Source: Antedon bifida
Taxonomy: Eukaryota > Echinodermata > Crinoidea > Comatulida > Antedonidae
Direction: 5' to 3'
Assembly: GCA_963402885.1 (NCBI GenBank)
Contig: OY727100.1
Span: forward strand, 19,749,665 to 19,813,664
DNA: 64,000 nt
Positions 13,611 to 25,009 of this stretch are shown one piece after another. Both the position numbers and the translations under genes were made by a program. Each line of letters opens with the position of its first letter. The stretch's first letter is position 1. Below the pieces are notes generated by a model. That model saw only the letters and a program-made list of their open reading frames with translations. It was not told where the DNA came from and ran no database searches.

Positions 13611-15576
13611 GCATTTATATTTTTGTATATGCATTAATCGGCTGTGTATACGGCGTAACAGTAGATTTGACTGTGCAACCCAGCAATACCATTGTTGAAA
13701 ATCAGATAATTGGATTGAATTGCTCTTTTGAGAGGTCTCGGTCAACGTCTATCCTAGACCCATTATTCTTTTGGTACAAGATGGTTAACGGTAAAAAACA
13801 AGAAATTGGAAAACAACAAGGCTCATACACAGAAGTGTCGGACAAGACAAGAATGGCAATTTTGGATGGTGTTCTTGTGATACATGAAGTAAAACGATCA
13901 GACTCTGGTGTTTACGAATGTGAAGTTTCTATAGTCGATGATCATCCTGTTAAAACCACTGACAGTAGAAATGTCATAGTATTCTGTAAGAAAAACAAGA
14001 TTTGTCTATTAACTATAAGATACTGTACATGTATTATCAGTCTTCCTCAATTAAAATAGGTATGACTTTTATAAGAGAGAAAGAAAATGTTTACTCCTTT
14101 TATTATATTATAAATTTATATTATCTGTCAGTGAACTAATTATTATTTCACTCGTGTGCTTGTCTACAAGAAATGTTAATAATTATATAAATAATACATT
14201 GTATAGGTACCCTAACTGTACATTGTACTATAGAGCTTGTATTATAATTTTAGTTTCAGATGCCCCAAGCATTGTACTTCCTATAACACTGATGGTTGGT
14301 GATGTGCTGGAGATTGTCTGTACTAATAGTAATGCGGCTTATCCAGAACCAGTTCTTGAGATTTACAAAAATGATAAAGCTATAGCTTCTACAAATGGTA
14401 CTGGGACTGAATTAAGTTACACAGCCAATGTAATGGTCAGTGATGCTGGTGATTACTTTTGTAGAGCCAGTAACGAAGCAGGGACAAAGGACAGTCAAAC
14501 AAAGCACCTTAGTGTTCAGTGTGAGTTATTATAAATGTCTACATTTTTAATATTTATCAATGGTTATATAACATATTTTGGATAATTGATTAACTGATAA
14601 ACATTTGAATTTTCATTTTTAGTTATACATACCCCAAGCATTGTGCTAACACCGATGGTTGGTGGTGTGCTGGAGATTGTCTGTACTAGTAATGCTTATC
14701 CGGAACCAGCTCTTGAGATTTATATGAATGGAAAAGGGATAGCAAATGGCACTGGGACTGAATTAAATTACACGGCCAATGTGAAGGCTAGTGATGCTGG
14801 TGATTACTTTTGTAGAGCCAGTAACGAAGCAGGGACAAAGTACAGTCAAACAAAGCACCTTAGTGTTCAGTGTGAGTATAAACATGGAGGGAAAATATGG
14901 TCTATAGAAATGTTGTTTAAATAAGGTAATAAATAAATTGCAGAGATGGTAAACATTCTAAATTATTGTTTCTCTTTTTAGACTGGTGCGATTCTTCATC
15001 AAAAGTCAATGATGGTAGTAAGTTTTCCAGGAATATACACAATTTCAATATGTGAATACTGTAAAATATTTAATATTTATTCTCTTGCAACATTATGATA
15101 TACTGAAAATGCCTAGTTTATTAAAAAAAATAAGCTTTTTATATTTTGCAGAAATGACAATGCTACTTGCTGGAGTCAGTATTTTGTATGGGATTTTCTT
15201 GTTAGTTTTGCCTGTTTGCTTTTGGTTAATAAGTGAGTTTGAATTTGAAGTTAAATTGCTACAGTACCTACTAACTAATTTTTGAAAATCAGCAACATTA
15301 AAATAATCAAGAAAATCAGTCATAATTATTGTATTATATAATGTCTATGCTTTCTTTTTATTTAAAAATGAAACACATTATCAATAACAACTATGAAAGT
15401 GGTGTAATAATGGCCATCTACATATCAAGCGGTTAATAATTTAATAACAGCAACGAGCTTGGCATTAGCCTGTTTATGAACAATCATTAATTTTGATTTT
15501 ATAATGTTAAGTCACATTTATTTTTATTTTTTCAGATTGTCTTCAATATAGAAAGGAACGTAGAAAGGGAATGTGA
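13611..15576 (+). CDS. Ig-superfamily receptor gene A: three Ig domains, one membrane segment, short basic tail
   Basis: Six exons join in phase 1 throughout: 13611-13985, 14260-14520, 14623-14871, 14982-15017, 15152-15232 and 15536-15576 (stop TGA 15574). The first recognised exon begins with a hydrophobic stretch (YIFVYALIGCVYG) that looks like the core of a signal peptide. The start codon must lie in an upstream exon that I could not find. Ig1 is V-like: Cys in LNCSF, Trp in FFWYK, and DSGVYEC. Ig2 and Ig3 are near-copies of each other (DAGDYFCRASNEAG in both) and lack the usual core Trp, having LEIY instead. A 12-residue linker exon precedes a hydrophobic helix (VSILYGIFLLVLPVCFWLI) and a tail of about 14 residues, NCLQYRKERRKGM, with no ITIM or ITAM. 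It is a type I surface receptor by inference. The ligand is unknown. Confidence 0.82.
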
Positions 15577-16411
15577 GGTACTTATTTCTTAACTACTGTA
15601 CTGCAGTGGGCTACAAAACATTGTGTTAAAACACAAACTTGTTTTATTATTTAGGTGGCAGAATACAAAAACTATAGATAACTTGCCATATCAAATTTGA
15701 TAACATTTGATAACCAATACGATGTTGTTCCGATAAGGCCATAATACAAGCAACTTTTAAAAAAATGTACAGTAGGGACAAAATAGTACTTGTTTAGTAA
15801 ATATCTCTCTTCACCTAAAAAAAGGATCGTTTAGAATATAGCGATGAACAATTCTTATTGTTTGGCTTAATTGAAAACATAACTTTAAATTTACCATTTA
15901 ATTTACCATTTGTTTTCTTAATCATTTTGCAGAAATTTAATGATTCTTCCATGTTTCAATACCCTCCAATTAATGTTTTTCATTGACCCTATTTTTCTGA
16001 AATAAGCGTAATAAAATAATAAATGTAACTAAAGTTGTTCGTAGTGCTTGCGCACGTGCAGATCGATTTGTTTACAAAGTGGGTGGAGCTTGCGCGTTCA
16101 GGTTGGGAAATAGCGTTAAAGTTAACGTTTACGTGCTCGTGCAAAAACTCCCTATTATGATGAATATGAAGGTTTTGATGAAGTGGACATTCGTTAATGA
16201 CCTTGTAATCTAGTGCGCGTGTTCACAGCTGGGCAAGAGGTGGTACCAAACAGAGCCATTTAATGGCTCTGATACCGAAGATTATATAGCGCCGCTCGCG
16301 GCGCAAGATAGATAACTGTGCAAGATATACCCATGAACGCCATTTCGGCAGCTTACAAACAATTGAACCGGAATAGGCCTAAGTCGTTGTCAAGGGCAAT
16401 ATCATACGATG

Positions 16412-17242
16412 TTTGCAGATCCTGGGCTGGGGGACGAGCGGGGCATATCTCCGCCACCTATTTGTTTAGGGAGTGGGAGATGGTCTCCCTCACTTTCAAT
16501 GGTAAACCCCAGAATACGCTATTATGTATTTGCTGTAGCATTGTTTTACTTGTTCCATGTTCCTTCCCGTAGATTAAGATCCAAACTCACATTTCATGTT
16601 CCCTTTAGGAGGGTGAATGTCTGTCAAAATGGATTGTTTTGTAGACTAAGTAAATTATATAATTCTCTTTTAGTTATAGATGATGATAAAGTATTTTATA
16701 ATTTTCTAATGCTACCTTTTTTTTGTGGCATTGTTCATGTATTTGTATCCGTTTTGTGTTTACCCTCCTGTTATTGGCGAATTTATTTTGCTGTTGGTTG
16801 GGTTTGGAAATAAATAAAAAATAAAAAAGCTAGTTGTAGCTCTGTGATGTGTGATATTATCACAAATTTCAATAGGCCTACAATTAGGTTGACATGAGTT
16901 CAGAATATCAACACATTGCTTCAACATTCAACAATAAAAATAATAAATGTAGTGCCGTTAATGTATTCGAATAAACGCCCCGCTTTTTTATATATCTAGG
17001 GGTATATATTTGATTATAAATATTACCATATTACATGTTACCCCAGAAAACGCCTCCCTTGAATAAACGACGCCACCCCTCCCCCCCCCCCCCCCCCACC
17101 CCACTCACCTAAAAACCCTCCTGAACAATAAAAGCCCCGAGGTGTATATTCAAATAAATACATATTAATATTACTTTTTATAAATTTATTCCAATAATAC
17201 AAACCTGTAAAAACTACCATGTCGTCATTTATTTTTCTGAAC
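16412..17242 (-). repeat. Right arm of the long inverted repeat flanking Ig gene A
   Basis: This is the reverse complement of 12833-13352. Collinearity is interrupted by a LINE fragment at about 16556-16825 and by a C-rich run (about 17079-17101) with no counterpart in the left arm. Past 17242 the sequence passes directly into inverted units of the 19.3-20.5 kb minisatellite. Confidence 0.85.
16556..16825 (+). mobile_element. LINE reverse-transcriptase C-terminal fragment inserted in the right arm
   Basis: The + strand frame contains TFHVPFRRVNVCQNG followed by LFCRLSKLYNSL. This resembles the end of LINE polyproteins (a VPF-R...N-F-R...WN-L pattern, here with YNSL). The frame ends in a TAA at about 16812 followed by an A-rich tail, AAATAAATAAAAAATAAAA. 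The left arm lacks this segment, so it inserted after the arms formed or was lost from the other arm. Confidence 0.55.
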
Positions 17243-17420
17243 GATCACGTTTAACACTGTTCTCAACTATAGTCATTTTGGTATACTTGAGCACTGCAGT
17301 GATAATTAGGCCTAATAGGATAAACTTAACAATATATAACAAATAACATTAATGTACACGATCCTGTTTAACACTGTTCTCAACTAGTCATTTTCATATA
17401 CTTGAGCACAGTGATAATAT
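17243..17420 (-). repeat. Inverted copy (about 1.5 units) of the 19.3-20.5 kb minisatellite
   Basis: The motifs GTTTAACACTGTTCTCAAC and TAGTCATTTTGGTATACTTG here are the reverse complement of the unit that repeats at 19320-20490. Confidence 0.85.
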
Positions 17421-18410
17421 GAAAAACATAATAACACTATATTATTTGTAGATGAATATGACGCGGTCACGTACATATGTTGATAAGTAATTGATATAAA
17501 TCGACTTTTAAAAGTGGAATTAACACTATTGATTGTAGATGAATATGACGTGAATTGCACGTACATTATGTTGATGAGTAGTATATTGATATAAATCGCC
17601 TTTTAAAAGTGAAATAACACTAATATTTGTAGATGAATATGACTTGGACACGATTTACATAATTATGTTGATGAGTATATTGATATAATTCGACTTTTAA
17701 AAGTGAAATAAACACTAATATTTGTAGATGAATATGACGTGGACACGTACGGTACATAATGTTGATGAGTATATTGATATAAATCGACTTTTAAAAGTGA
17801 AATTACACTATTGATCATATATGAATATGACGTGAATTGCACGTACATGTTGATGAGTAGGCCTATATTGCCTTCGAAAAGTGAAGTAACTGATTTGTAA
17901 ATGAATATGACGTGGACAAGTACATTTATTGATGAGTATATTGATAAATCGACTTTTAAAAGTGAAATAAGACTAATATTTGTAGATTAATATGACGTGG
18001 ACACGTACATATGTTGATGAGTATATTGATATAAATCGACTTTTAAAAGTGAAATTACACTATTGATCATATATGAATATGACGTGAATTGCACGTACAT
18101 GTTGATGAGTAGGCCTATATTGCCTTCGAAAAGTGAAGTAACTGATTTGTAAATGAATATGACGTGGACAAGTACATTTATTGATGAGTATATTGATAAA
18201 TCGACTTTTAAAAGTGAAATAAGACTAATATTTGTAGATTAATATGACGTGGACACGTACATATGTTGATGAGTATATTGATATAAATCGACTTTTAAAA
18301 GTGGAATTAACACTATTGATTGTAGATGAATAAAGACGTGAATTGCACGTACATTGATGAGTATATTGATATAAATCGACTAAAAGTGAAATAACACTAT
18401 CTTGTCCAAG
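17421..18410. repeat. Minisatellite with ~80-100 bp unit
   Basis: About eleven units contain GTAGATGAATATGACGTG, ACGTACAT, GTTGATGAGTATATTGAT and ATAAATCGACTTTTAAAAGTG. Two stretches (about 17812-17990 and 18052-18230) are near-identical two-unit blocks, a sign of recent unit exchange. Degenerate units continue at 18600-18870 after an interruption. Confidence 0.9.
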
Positions 18411-18414
18411 TACA

Positions 18415-18560
18415 TTCACTTGCACTGATAAAGGGCTAGTGTTGCCCGAAAACTCTGCTAACTTTTCTGGCTGTTTTACTTTATCATTTGATTTAGCTTT
18501 TCGCTTCTTTTTTTGTATCTCCATTGGGATCCAGCCACTGATACCCATAGCATTGTTATT
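18415..18560 (+). mobile_element. Dispersed retroelement-like 3' segment
   Basis: The segment includes GATAAAGGGCTAGTGTTGCC and ends CAGCCACTGATACCCATA. A shorter relative lies on the opposite strand at 30637-30710. The element class is not certain; a LINE or Penelope-like 3' end is my guess. Confidence 0.45.
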
Positions 18561-19049
18561 ATTTCAGTATTTTGCCTTTGGATTTACTAATATTAAAAGT
18601 GAAATAACACTAATGACTGTAGATGATATGAAATTTATGTTGATGTATATTTTTGTAAATATAATATGCACACGTACATACGTTGATGGGTATTGATATA
18701 AATAGATTTTTAAAAGTACAGTAATAGACACTTTATTTGTAGATGAATGACATGGACACGTTACAATAAATATTATCGTTATATCGTATGTTGATGAGTA
18801 TTGATATAAATCGACTTTTTAAAGTGGAATAACACTAAAATGTATAAATGGATATGACCTCAACAAGTATTGTATTAAACGGTACTGTATATTGATAGAC
18901 TTCATACCTGTAATGCCAATGAAATCTGGCAACAAGAATTGTGTTTGATCCTAATAGTATTCTAATAATCTTGGTTTGTAAAGGAGGCATGAACAATCTA
19001 AACGCATTATTGCCAGGGGAGGGGTTGGAGTTTCGAACAAAATCCCCTG

Positions 19050-19185
19050 TGCCCGTCCTATGGTTTTTGTGAACTTTTTAGTAGCGTGCAAACGCGACTC
19101 TACAGCTCACTATGTCGGTCGGTCGGTCGGTAAACACCAATTCAAATTTGAGCACGCGACTGCAGCCATGTATAGGCCTATGGCC
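19050..19185 (-). repeat. Dispersed repeat with a CGGT run
   Basis: The minus-strand order is GGCCATA, CATGGCTGCAGTCGCG, a middle part, then CCGACCGACC with GACATAGTGAGCTGTAGAGTCGCG. Related copies lie at 33175-33290 (+) and about 46930-47135 (+), and a 5' piece at 9778-9806. It is probably a short non-autonomous element. Confidence 0.65.
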
Positions 19186-19319
19186 TGTTTATACCAGAAA
19201 TCAGCAGTGAAAGTATATGTAAATAATATGCGTTAATATAGAATTATTTTTTATTTATTTAATAAATAGTATTAAAGTTGATATTTTTCTTTAGCTGTGC
19301 TTAATTATACTCAAATGAC

Positions 19320-20490
19320 TATAGTTTAAAACAGTATTAAACGGGATCATACATTAATGTTATTTTTTGTATATTATTAAGTTTATCCTATTCTTTATCA
19401 CTGTGCTCAAGTATACCAAAATGACTATTATTGTTAAGTTTATCCTATTCTTTATTACTCTGCTCAGGTATACCAAAATGACTATAGTTGAGAACAGTGT
19501 TAAACGGAATCGTACATTAATGCTATTTGTTGTATATTGTTAAGCTTATCCTGTTCTTTATCACTGTGCTCATACCAAAATGACTATAGTTGAGAACAGT
19601 GTTAAACGGGATCATACATTAATGCTATTTGTTGTATATTGTTAAGTTTATCCTATTCTTTATTACTGTGCTCAAGTATACCAAAATGACTATAGTTGAG
19701 AACAGTGTTAAACTGGATCGTACATTAATGTTATTTGTTGTATATTGTTAAGTTTATCCTATTCTTTATCACTGTGCTCAAGTATACCAAAATGACTATA
19801 GTCGAGAACAGTGTTAAACGGGATCATACATTAATGCTATTTGTTGTATATTGTTAAGTTTATCCTATTCTTTATCACTGTGCTCGAGTGTGCTCAAGTA
19901 TACCAAAATGACTATAGTTGAGAACAGTGTTAAACGGGATCGTACATTAATGTTATTTGTTGTATATTGTTAAGTTTATCCTATTCTTTATCACTGTTCT
20001 CAAGTATACCAAAATGACTATAGTTGAGCAGTGTTAGACTGGATCGTACATTAATGTTATTTGTTGTATATTGTTAAGTTTATCCTATTCTTTATCACAC
20101 TGTGCTCAAGTATACCAAAATGACTATAGTTGAGCAGTGTTAAACGGGATCGTACATTAGTGCTATTTGTTGCATGTATATTGTTAAGTTTATCCTATTC
20201 TTTATCATCTGTGCTCAAGTATACCAGAATGACTATAGTCGAGAACAGTGTTAAACGGGATCGTACATTAAGGTTATTTGTTGTATTTTATTAAGTTTAT
20301 CCTATTCTTTATCACTGTGCTCAAGTATACCAAAATGACTATAGTTGAGAACAGTGTTAAACGGGATCGTACATGTTATTTGTTGTATATTGTTAAGTTT
20401 ATCCTATTCTTTATCACTGTGCTCAAGTATACCAAAATGACTATAGTTGAGAACAGTATTAAACTGGATCGTACATTATATCCTTTGCTT
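19320..20490 (+). repeat. Minisatellite with ~105-115 bp unit
   Basis: About ten units share ACCAAAATGACTATAGTTGA, GAACAGTGTTAAACGGGATC, GTACATTAATG and GTTAAGTTTATCCTATTCTT. Because 1.5 inverted units sit at 17243-17420, the region 17.24-20.49 kb has a foldback layout with unequal arms and a different minisatellite in the loop. Confidence 0.92.
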
Positions 20491-21440
20491 TACTGTGCTT
20501 TGATTTGATGAGCAAGTTTGGTTGCCCCGCCCCCATATGCTGCCTACTAAATTAGGATTCCCTAGCTTTTCTATAAAAATTGAAGTACCCACAATGCACG
20601 TTATACGGAAGTTGTAGTCTTGTAAAATACAGACATAATAGTTTTTATCGTATTGTTTTCATTTAAATATCACTAAGATTGTCTCAAACTAAAAACAACT
20701 AAAATTAGTGAAGGTTGCAAGTGTTTCTAAATGTTTACTACTGGTAGTATTAATACAATTTGGATTATATCATTTTCCAGAAAGGTAGAAAAAACATAAA
20801 ATAGTTGAGAATTCTCAACTAGCCAGGATGGTATAGGAAATATAGCTCAAGAATATAGATAGGTAAAGAATCAACAGTACGCGCTGTTATACAAGATAGG
20901 AAACGCGGAAGTGCTTTCCGGTTTTTAGGCGGACCGTAATTAAGTGGTTGTTGGACTTTTTAAATTTTACACATCACATGCTTCGCCAGTAGGGCTGCAT
21001 ATAGGCTAGAAGTCAGTAACAACTAAAAATTAAATTCTTTTTTTCATTTATATTCCGACGGTACCTAGATTTAGGCTTCTAGGCCTATTAATCTACAATA
21101 CACCACCACCGCCAAAAGGTAAACAAATGTCCATGTTTAGTTATGCATGAATCACCACCACGTGCCCTGAACATTTAAAGTTTAAAGATTGAAAACTATA
21201 AGGTCAAATCCCACAATTCTTATTGGTTACACAAAAAATATAATTCGTCACCACCAAGTAGTCGTCGCTGCGAAAATTCATTCGGTTTTTATTCGGTTAT
21301 CTCCGGAACACAATACGCATTCCTCATTGGTTGCTGTTAGTCTATCAAATAGCGCCGAGCTTCCGATGAACACTATAATTTCATTTTTAATTCACCTATC
21401 TTATTTTTAAGGCAGTTTATCAGATGGGATAATTATTTAA
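20491..21440. other. Unannotated stretch upstream of the GSK3 exon
   Basis: No gene or repeat family was recognised. It is less AT-extreme than its surroundings. It may hold the promoter of the GSK3 exon at 21689, but no core promoter element can be assigned. Confidence 0.4.
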
Positions 21441-21688
21441 TAATCTTTGTGAATTTGTAACAAATAAGGCTCTATTAATTCTTAGTATTTGGATTTAAGG
21501 GAAATTCTACACACCGAAAGAACTGTCATTGATTCACTCATCGCGCTAGCTAGGAGAGGAGTCATTCGCGGCTGCGCCTTGTCGACTGGTGGTGTGGCCC
21601 GCCTCTCCGACAACAAAAGGGAGTTACTACTGAACTTAACTAATATTTTTTTGGAATGTAAAATACTTGTAACTGAAAATTATTAATT

Positions 21689-21770
21689 ATGAGTGGAAGA
21701 CCAAGAACAACGTCATTTGCAGATGCTAATAAAGCAGGAAGTTCTTTATACGGAGGATATAAAATTTCAC
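21689..21770 (+). CDS. GSK3: First coding exon of glycogen synthase kinase 3
   Basis: ATG at 21689 opens MSGRPRTTSFADANK and the exon runs for 27 codons to GGYKIS, ending one base into the next codon before a GTAAGT donor at 21771. This matches the known GSK3-beta N-terminus, which starts MSGRPRTTSFAE and reaches KVS followed by Arg with the same phase. Ser9 in its RPRTTS context, the inhibitory site phosphorylated by Akt, is kept. GSK3 is a Ser/Thr kinase of Wnt and insulin signalling. The 5' leader appears to be the stretch from about 21450. The kinase-domain exons were not found downstream. Either the first intron is very long and houses other genes, or this is a detached exon. Confidence 0.75.
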
Positions 21771-22389
21771 GTAAGTTTAGTGCCAATTTTCTCGATCAAA
21801 AAAGAAAATGAGAAATGCATTGAGTGGGCTTAGACTAGCCTAGCCTAGTAGTTTCCGCTAGGCCTAGTATAGGCGGAAGCCGATCACTCCGGCCGCGCTT
21901 CACTCCGGCCGCGCTTCACTCCGGCCGCCGTATCAGTTTAGCGTGATGTTATGCACTCCGGCCGCTGTTCAATTTGACTTCCTGTGCAAAAGGGCCGTTA
22001 GTATGGAGCGCCCATATCTACGTTTTCTATACTGTTCAGTGTTATTATAACAAATTCTTGGTCAAAAGAATTAAAAGAAAAGAGAATTTAAATGGAACTA
22101 GGCCTAGTTGAATATTTATTAACAAAAATTGTACTTTTTTCATTAACATTCAAAGAAGTTGGAACTGCTTTTTCCTTCAATAACAATATTTAATTTCTTT
22201 CTTTGTACATTTTATAGCTTTATATTAACATTAAAAATTAGTTAAAAACCTTATTTTTATAACACTTTATCTTGCCAGTACCCATACTTACTAATTATAG
22301 TTAATAACAATATGTGTTATTTAATGTTTGAATAATATTTAATTTCTTTCTATGTACATTTTATGTTTAATGCTAGTAATACTGTAGGT

Positions 22390-23073
22390 CTAGTCAAATT
22401 GTCTGACATTGTGCGAGATAATGGGCGATCCAGCGTTTAAAAGAGATCTTGCTGAGCGGTTGCCCTGGTGATACTGGTCCCATAGACGTAGAAGTCTGGT
22501 TGTTGCACCTCGAGAAGCAGCACGTTGTACACGCGTCAGATCTTCTCTGTATACCAATTCAGCAGTAACTGCAACCTGCTCACTTTCCTTGTGCAATACT
22601 TCTAAAAGTAAGTACAGTTGAAGTTTAGCTGAAAGAAAATCGACAAGGTAATGGTTACTGTGTTCCGCAATGTTAGGCATATTTGAATTTTAACCTGTTG
22701 TGATGTAAATAAACTAACAGTTATTTTTTTTTTTAGGTATAGCAACTAAAATGCAATAGAGAAAAACAACAGTGTTCTTACCACGTCTACCTTTGCGGTT
22801 TAATCGATTATGATAGCCCTCGAGATCATTATTTGTCCTTGTAACTTGACCATACACTGTCCAGTCGTCCGGGGTAAACATGTTTCCTTCTATCCAAGTG
22901 GTCCGGTAATAGAACAGCAGGTCCCGGATCGCAGGTGTCGCACCAGCATTTCGTTGAAGGAAATAAAACATATTGGGGATATGTTCGCATGGCAATAACG
23001 GCAGTGCCATCAACTGTCTGACCAACTGGAAAGAGATAAAAGAAAACAAATTGTATAAAATTGAAGTATGCAT
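22390..23073 (-). pseudogene. MULE transposase C-terminal remnant
   Basis: Two minus-strand frames are involved. The first (23073 down to about 22780) includes WTVYGQVTRTNNDLEGYHNR, the NN-x-E-G-x-H-x-R signature found near the C-terminus of FLYWCH/MULE-type transposases. It is followed by a GTAAGA donor at about 22781. The second (22680 down to 22390) reads LQLYLLLEVLHKESEQV and a basic tail, as expected just after that signature. The acceptor that would join them in frame is unclear. The N-terminal zinc finger and the catalytic DDE part are absent. Confidence 0.65.
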
Positions 23074-23154
23074 TTTATAATCTAGGAATTCATGCTAGGT
23101 AAAAGTGATTTATAATCCTGAACTTACTTCATATGTACCAGCATCATTGGACGA

Positions 23155-23300
23155 TGGCCTTTACTTTACTTCTGCTGCCTCTAGCTTATGGAATGACTTA
23201 CCCGCCTCTATTAGGTCGTGTTCTTCCAATTCCACCTTCAAATCTGCCTCATCTTTTTCTTGAGAACTAAGATCTCATACACTGCGCCTTTAATCACTTT
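23155..23300 (+). mobile_element. LINE reverse-transcriptase C-terminal scrap inside the MULE
   Basis: The frame YFTSAASSLWNDLPASIR, then SNSTFKSASSF and a stop, matches the common LWNxLPxxIR...FKxxL ending of CR1/L2-type LINE proteins. It is a fossil only. Confidence 0.5.
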
Positions 23301-23888
23301 TCTTTAAATCCATTTAAAGCACAGATAGCTATATTGTCACAGAAGACTCCATACAATAACTGCACAGTCTTTTTATTTTTATTTTCTATGGTTGATATGT
23401 GATTACTAATCAGAAGGAATAAGTATAACATAAACCCCACACTCTCCTAATAAAGAGAAAAAAATATACTGTATGTTACGAATGTTTATTTTGATTCTCT
23501 ACAAAAAACGTGTCTCGGTTGTAAAAGACTCATTGGGCGCTCCATAGCTGCGGCCGGAATGAATCGCGGCCGGAATGAATCGCGGCCGGATTGAAGCGCG
23601 ACCGGAGTGAAGCGCGGCCGGAGTGATCTGTATTCGTATAGGCGCCTAGACTAGGCTATTCCATAGCTAGTCACACAGGCCTAGCTAGGTTGAAGCTATG
23701 CTTCATAGCATTAGTATTAGAATATTTGTTGAGGAGATTAGTATGAAAAAAAAAATCAACGAACAAAATATAGAAAACAAAGAACTAGGGCCTAGCCTAG
23801 CTAGCCTAGGCTAAAACATATTTATTTGGCAAATCAAATGACCCGTTCATTGATTTTTTTACATACATAGCCTAGTTCTTTGTTTTAA

Positions 23889-24726
23889 CGCCGTGGTTAG
23901 GATTCCGGCACCGGAATTCAACTGCCCACCGTTAGGGAATCCGACACGCTATTGCGCATGCCTAGAGCGAAGTAATTATAGCGTGCACTAATGCCACAGA
24001 CCGCGCACCACACCACCGCGAGAAAGTCGGACGTTGTTGTATTTACTGTAGCCTAGTTAGTCGTTGCGCGGGGGAGAGAGCGATGGATGAAACTTGGCCT
24101 AGGCCCTAGGCCATACATAAATTAAATAATTAAAATACGACTACGCCACGCGTTAAAATAATTATTATGATATTGATAAGAATCAGTATCTATCTAAGAA
24201 TCGTAATGCTGTAATTTTATTAGACAGAGGAAGTATGAAGTTCGGAACGGGAGAAAAACGCAGGCCTACCCAGTCAGTGGCATAACGCTTGCATATTTCA
24301 AGAAATGTACGAAAGTGAATATAGCGTAGCGTTGCGACCCCGACTTCCCGAACAGTTCTGTTTTTTTTTTCACATCATATCCGCGCGGCGGCTGCCGTCA
24401 ACAAATCAACTTGTATACGGGTGCACGTTATTACAGTATAATGCGTTATATGAAATCTTTTATTTTGTACTTGAAAATCATAAAACTAGTCATGTAATTA
24501 TAAATCATAATTATATGAAGTTTATATATGAATGGGCTAGGCTAGTTCGCCGTGGCGCAGCTATTAATGATCTGTTAGCAAAGATGGTGTAGTATCGTTG
24601 CTGTTAGAGTCTGTAGATGATAGAGTATAGAGTCGCCGATTACCTCGCTCTGGGCATGCGCAATAGCGTGTCGGATTCCCTAACGCTGGGCAGTTGAGTT
24701 CCGGTGCCGGAATCCTAACCACGGCG
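23889..24726. mobile_element. 838-bp DNA element with ~80-bp inverted ends and 9-bp target duplication
   Basis: TTGTTTTAA at 23880-23888 is repeated exactly at 24727-24735. The element starts CGCCGTGGTTAGGATTCCGG and ends with its complement; the inverted arms extend about 80 bp with only a few mismatches (through GCTATTGCGCATGCC). The interior has no recognisable transposase. It is a non-autonomous element. The superfamily is open: a 9-bp duplication fits Mutator-like or Merlin-like families. Confidence 0.88.
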
Positions 24727-25009
24727 TTGTTTTAATTGTTTACTATTATGGCCCTAATGGCCACTTCTCCTATCAGCTAGGCCTAGCCTAAGCTAGTAGG
24801 CTAGAGTACGTGTAGGCTGCTCCTCTTCGCCTATTATTAGTAAATTATTGATGCATGTCATGTGGAGTGGATGAAATGTTTGATTAACTAGCCTAGGCCT
24901 AGCAAACGGAAGTTTGGATACGGTACCGTATCTTTAGCCACAGCGTTTAATTAATGTGTCATATAGCTCATCATATATTCATTTAAAAGTTAAAAGTGCT
25001 TCTCCTTGT

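Larger units (their letters stand above)
21876..23635 (-). mobile_element. Mutator-like (MULE) DNA transposon with 9-bp target duplication
   Basis: Direct repeats GTATAGGCG at 21867-21875 and 23636-23644 flank the element. Inside, the ends are inverted and related: GATCACTCCGGCCGCGCTTC occurs at the left and its complement at the right. Each end carries two to five tandem copies of a CACTCCGGCCGCG-type subunit. The 9-bp duplication and a MULE-type transposase remnant on the minus strand agree. At 1.76 kb it is too short to hold a full transposase, so it is an internally deleted copy. It lies about 105 bp into the intron after the GSK3 exon. Confidence 0.82.

Noticed and set aside
17038-18548. 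Several minus-strand open frames rich in YSST
   Set aside because: They come from translating the ~90-bp minisatellite and the inverted-repeat arm; there is no start context, splice pattern or homology.
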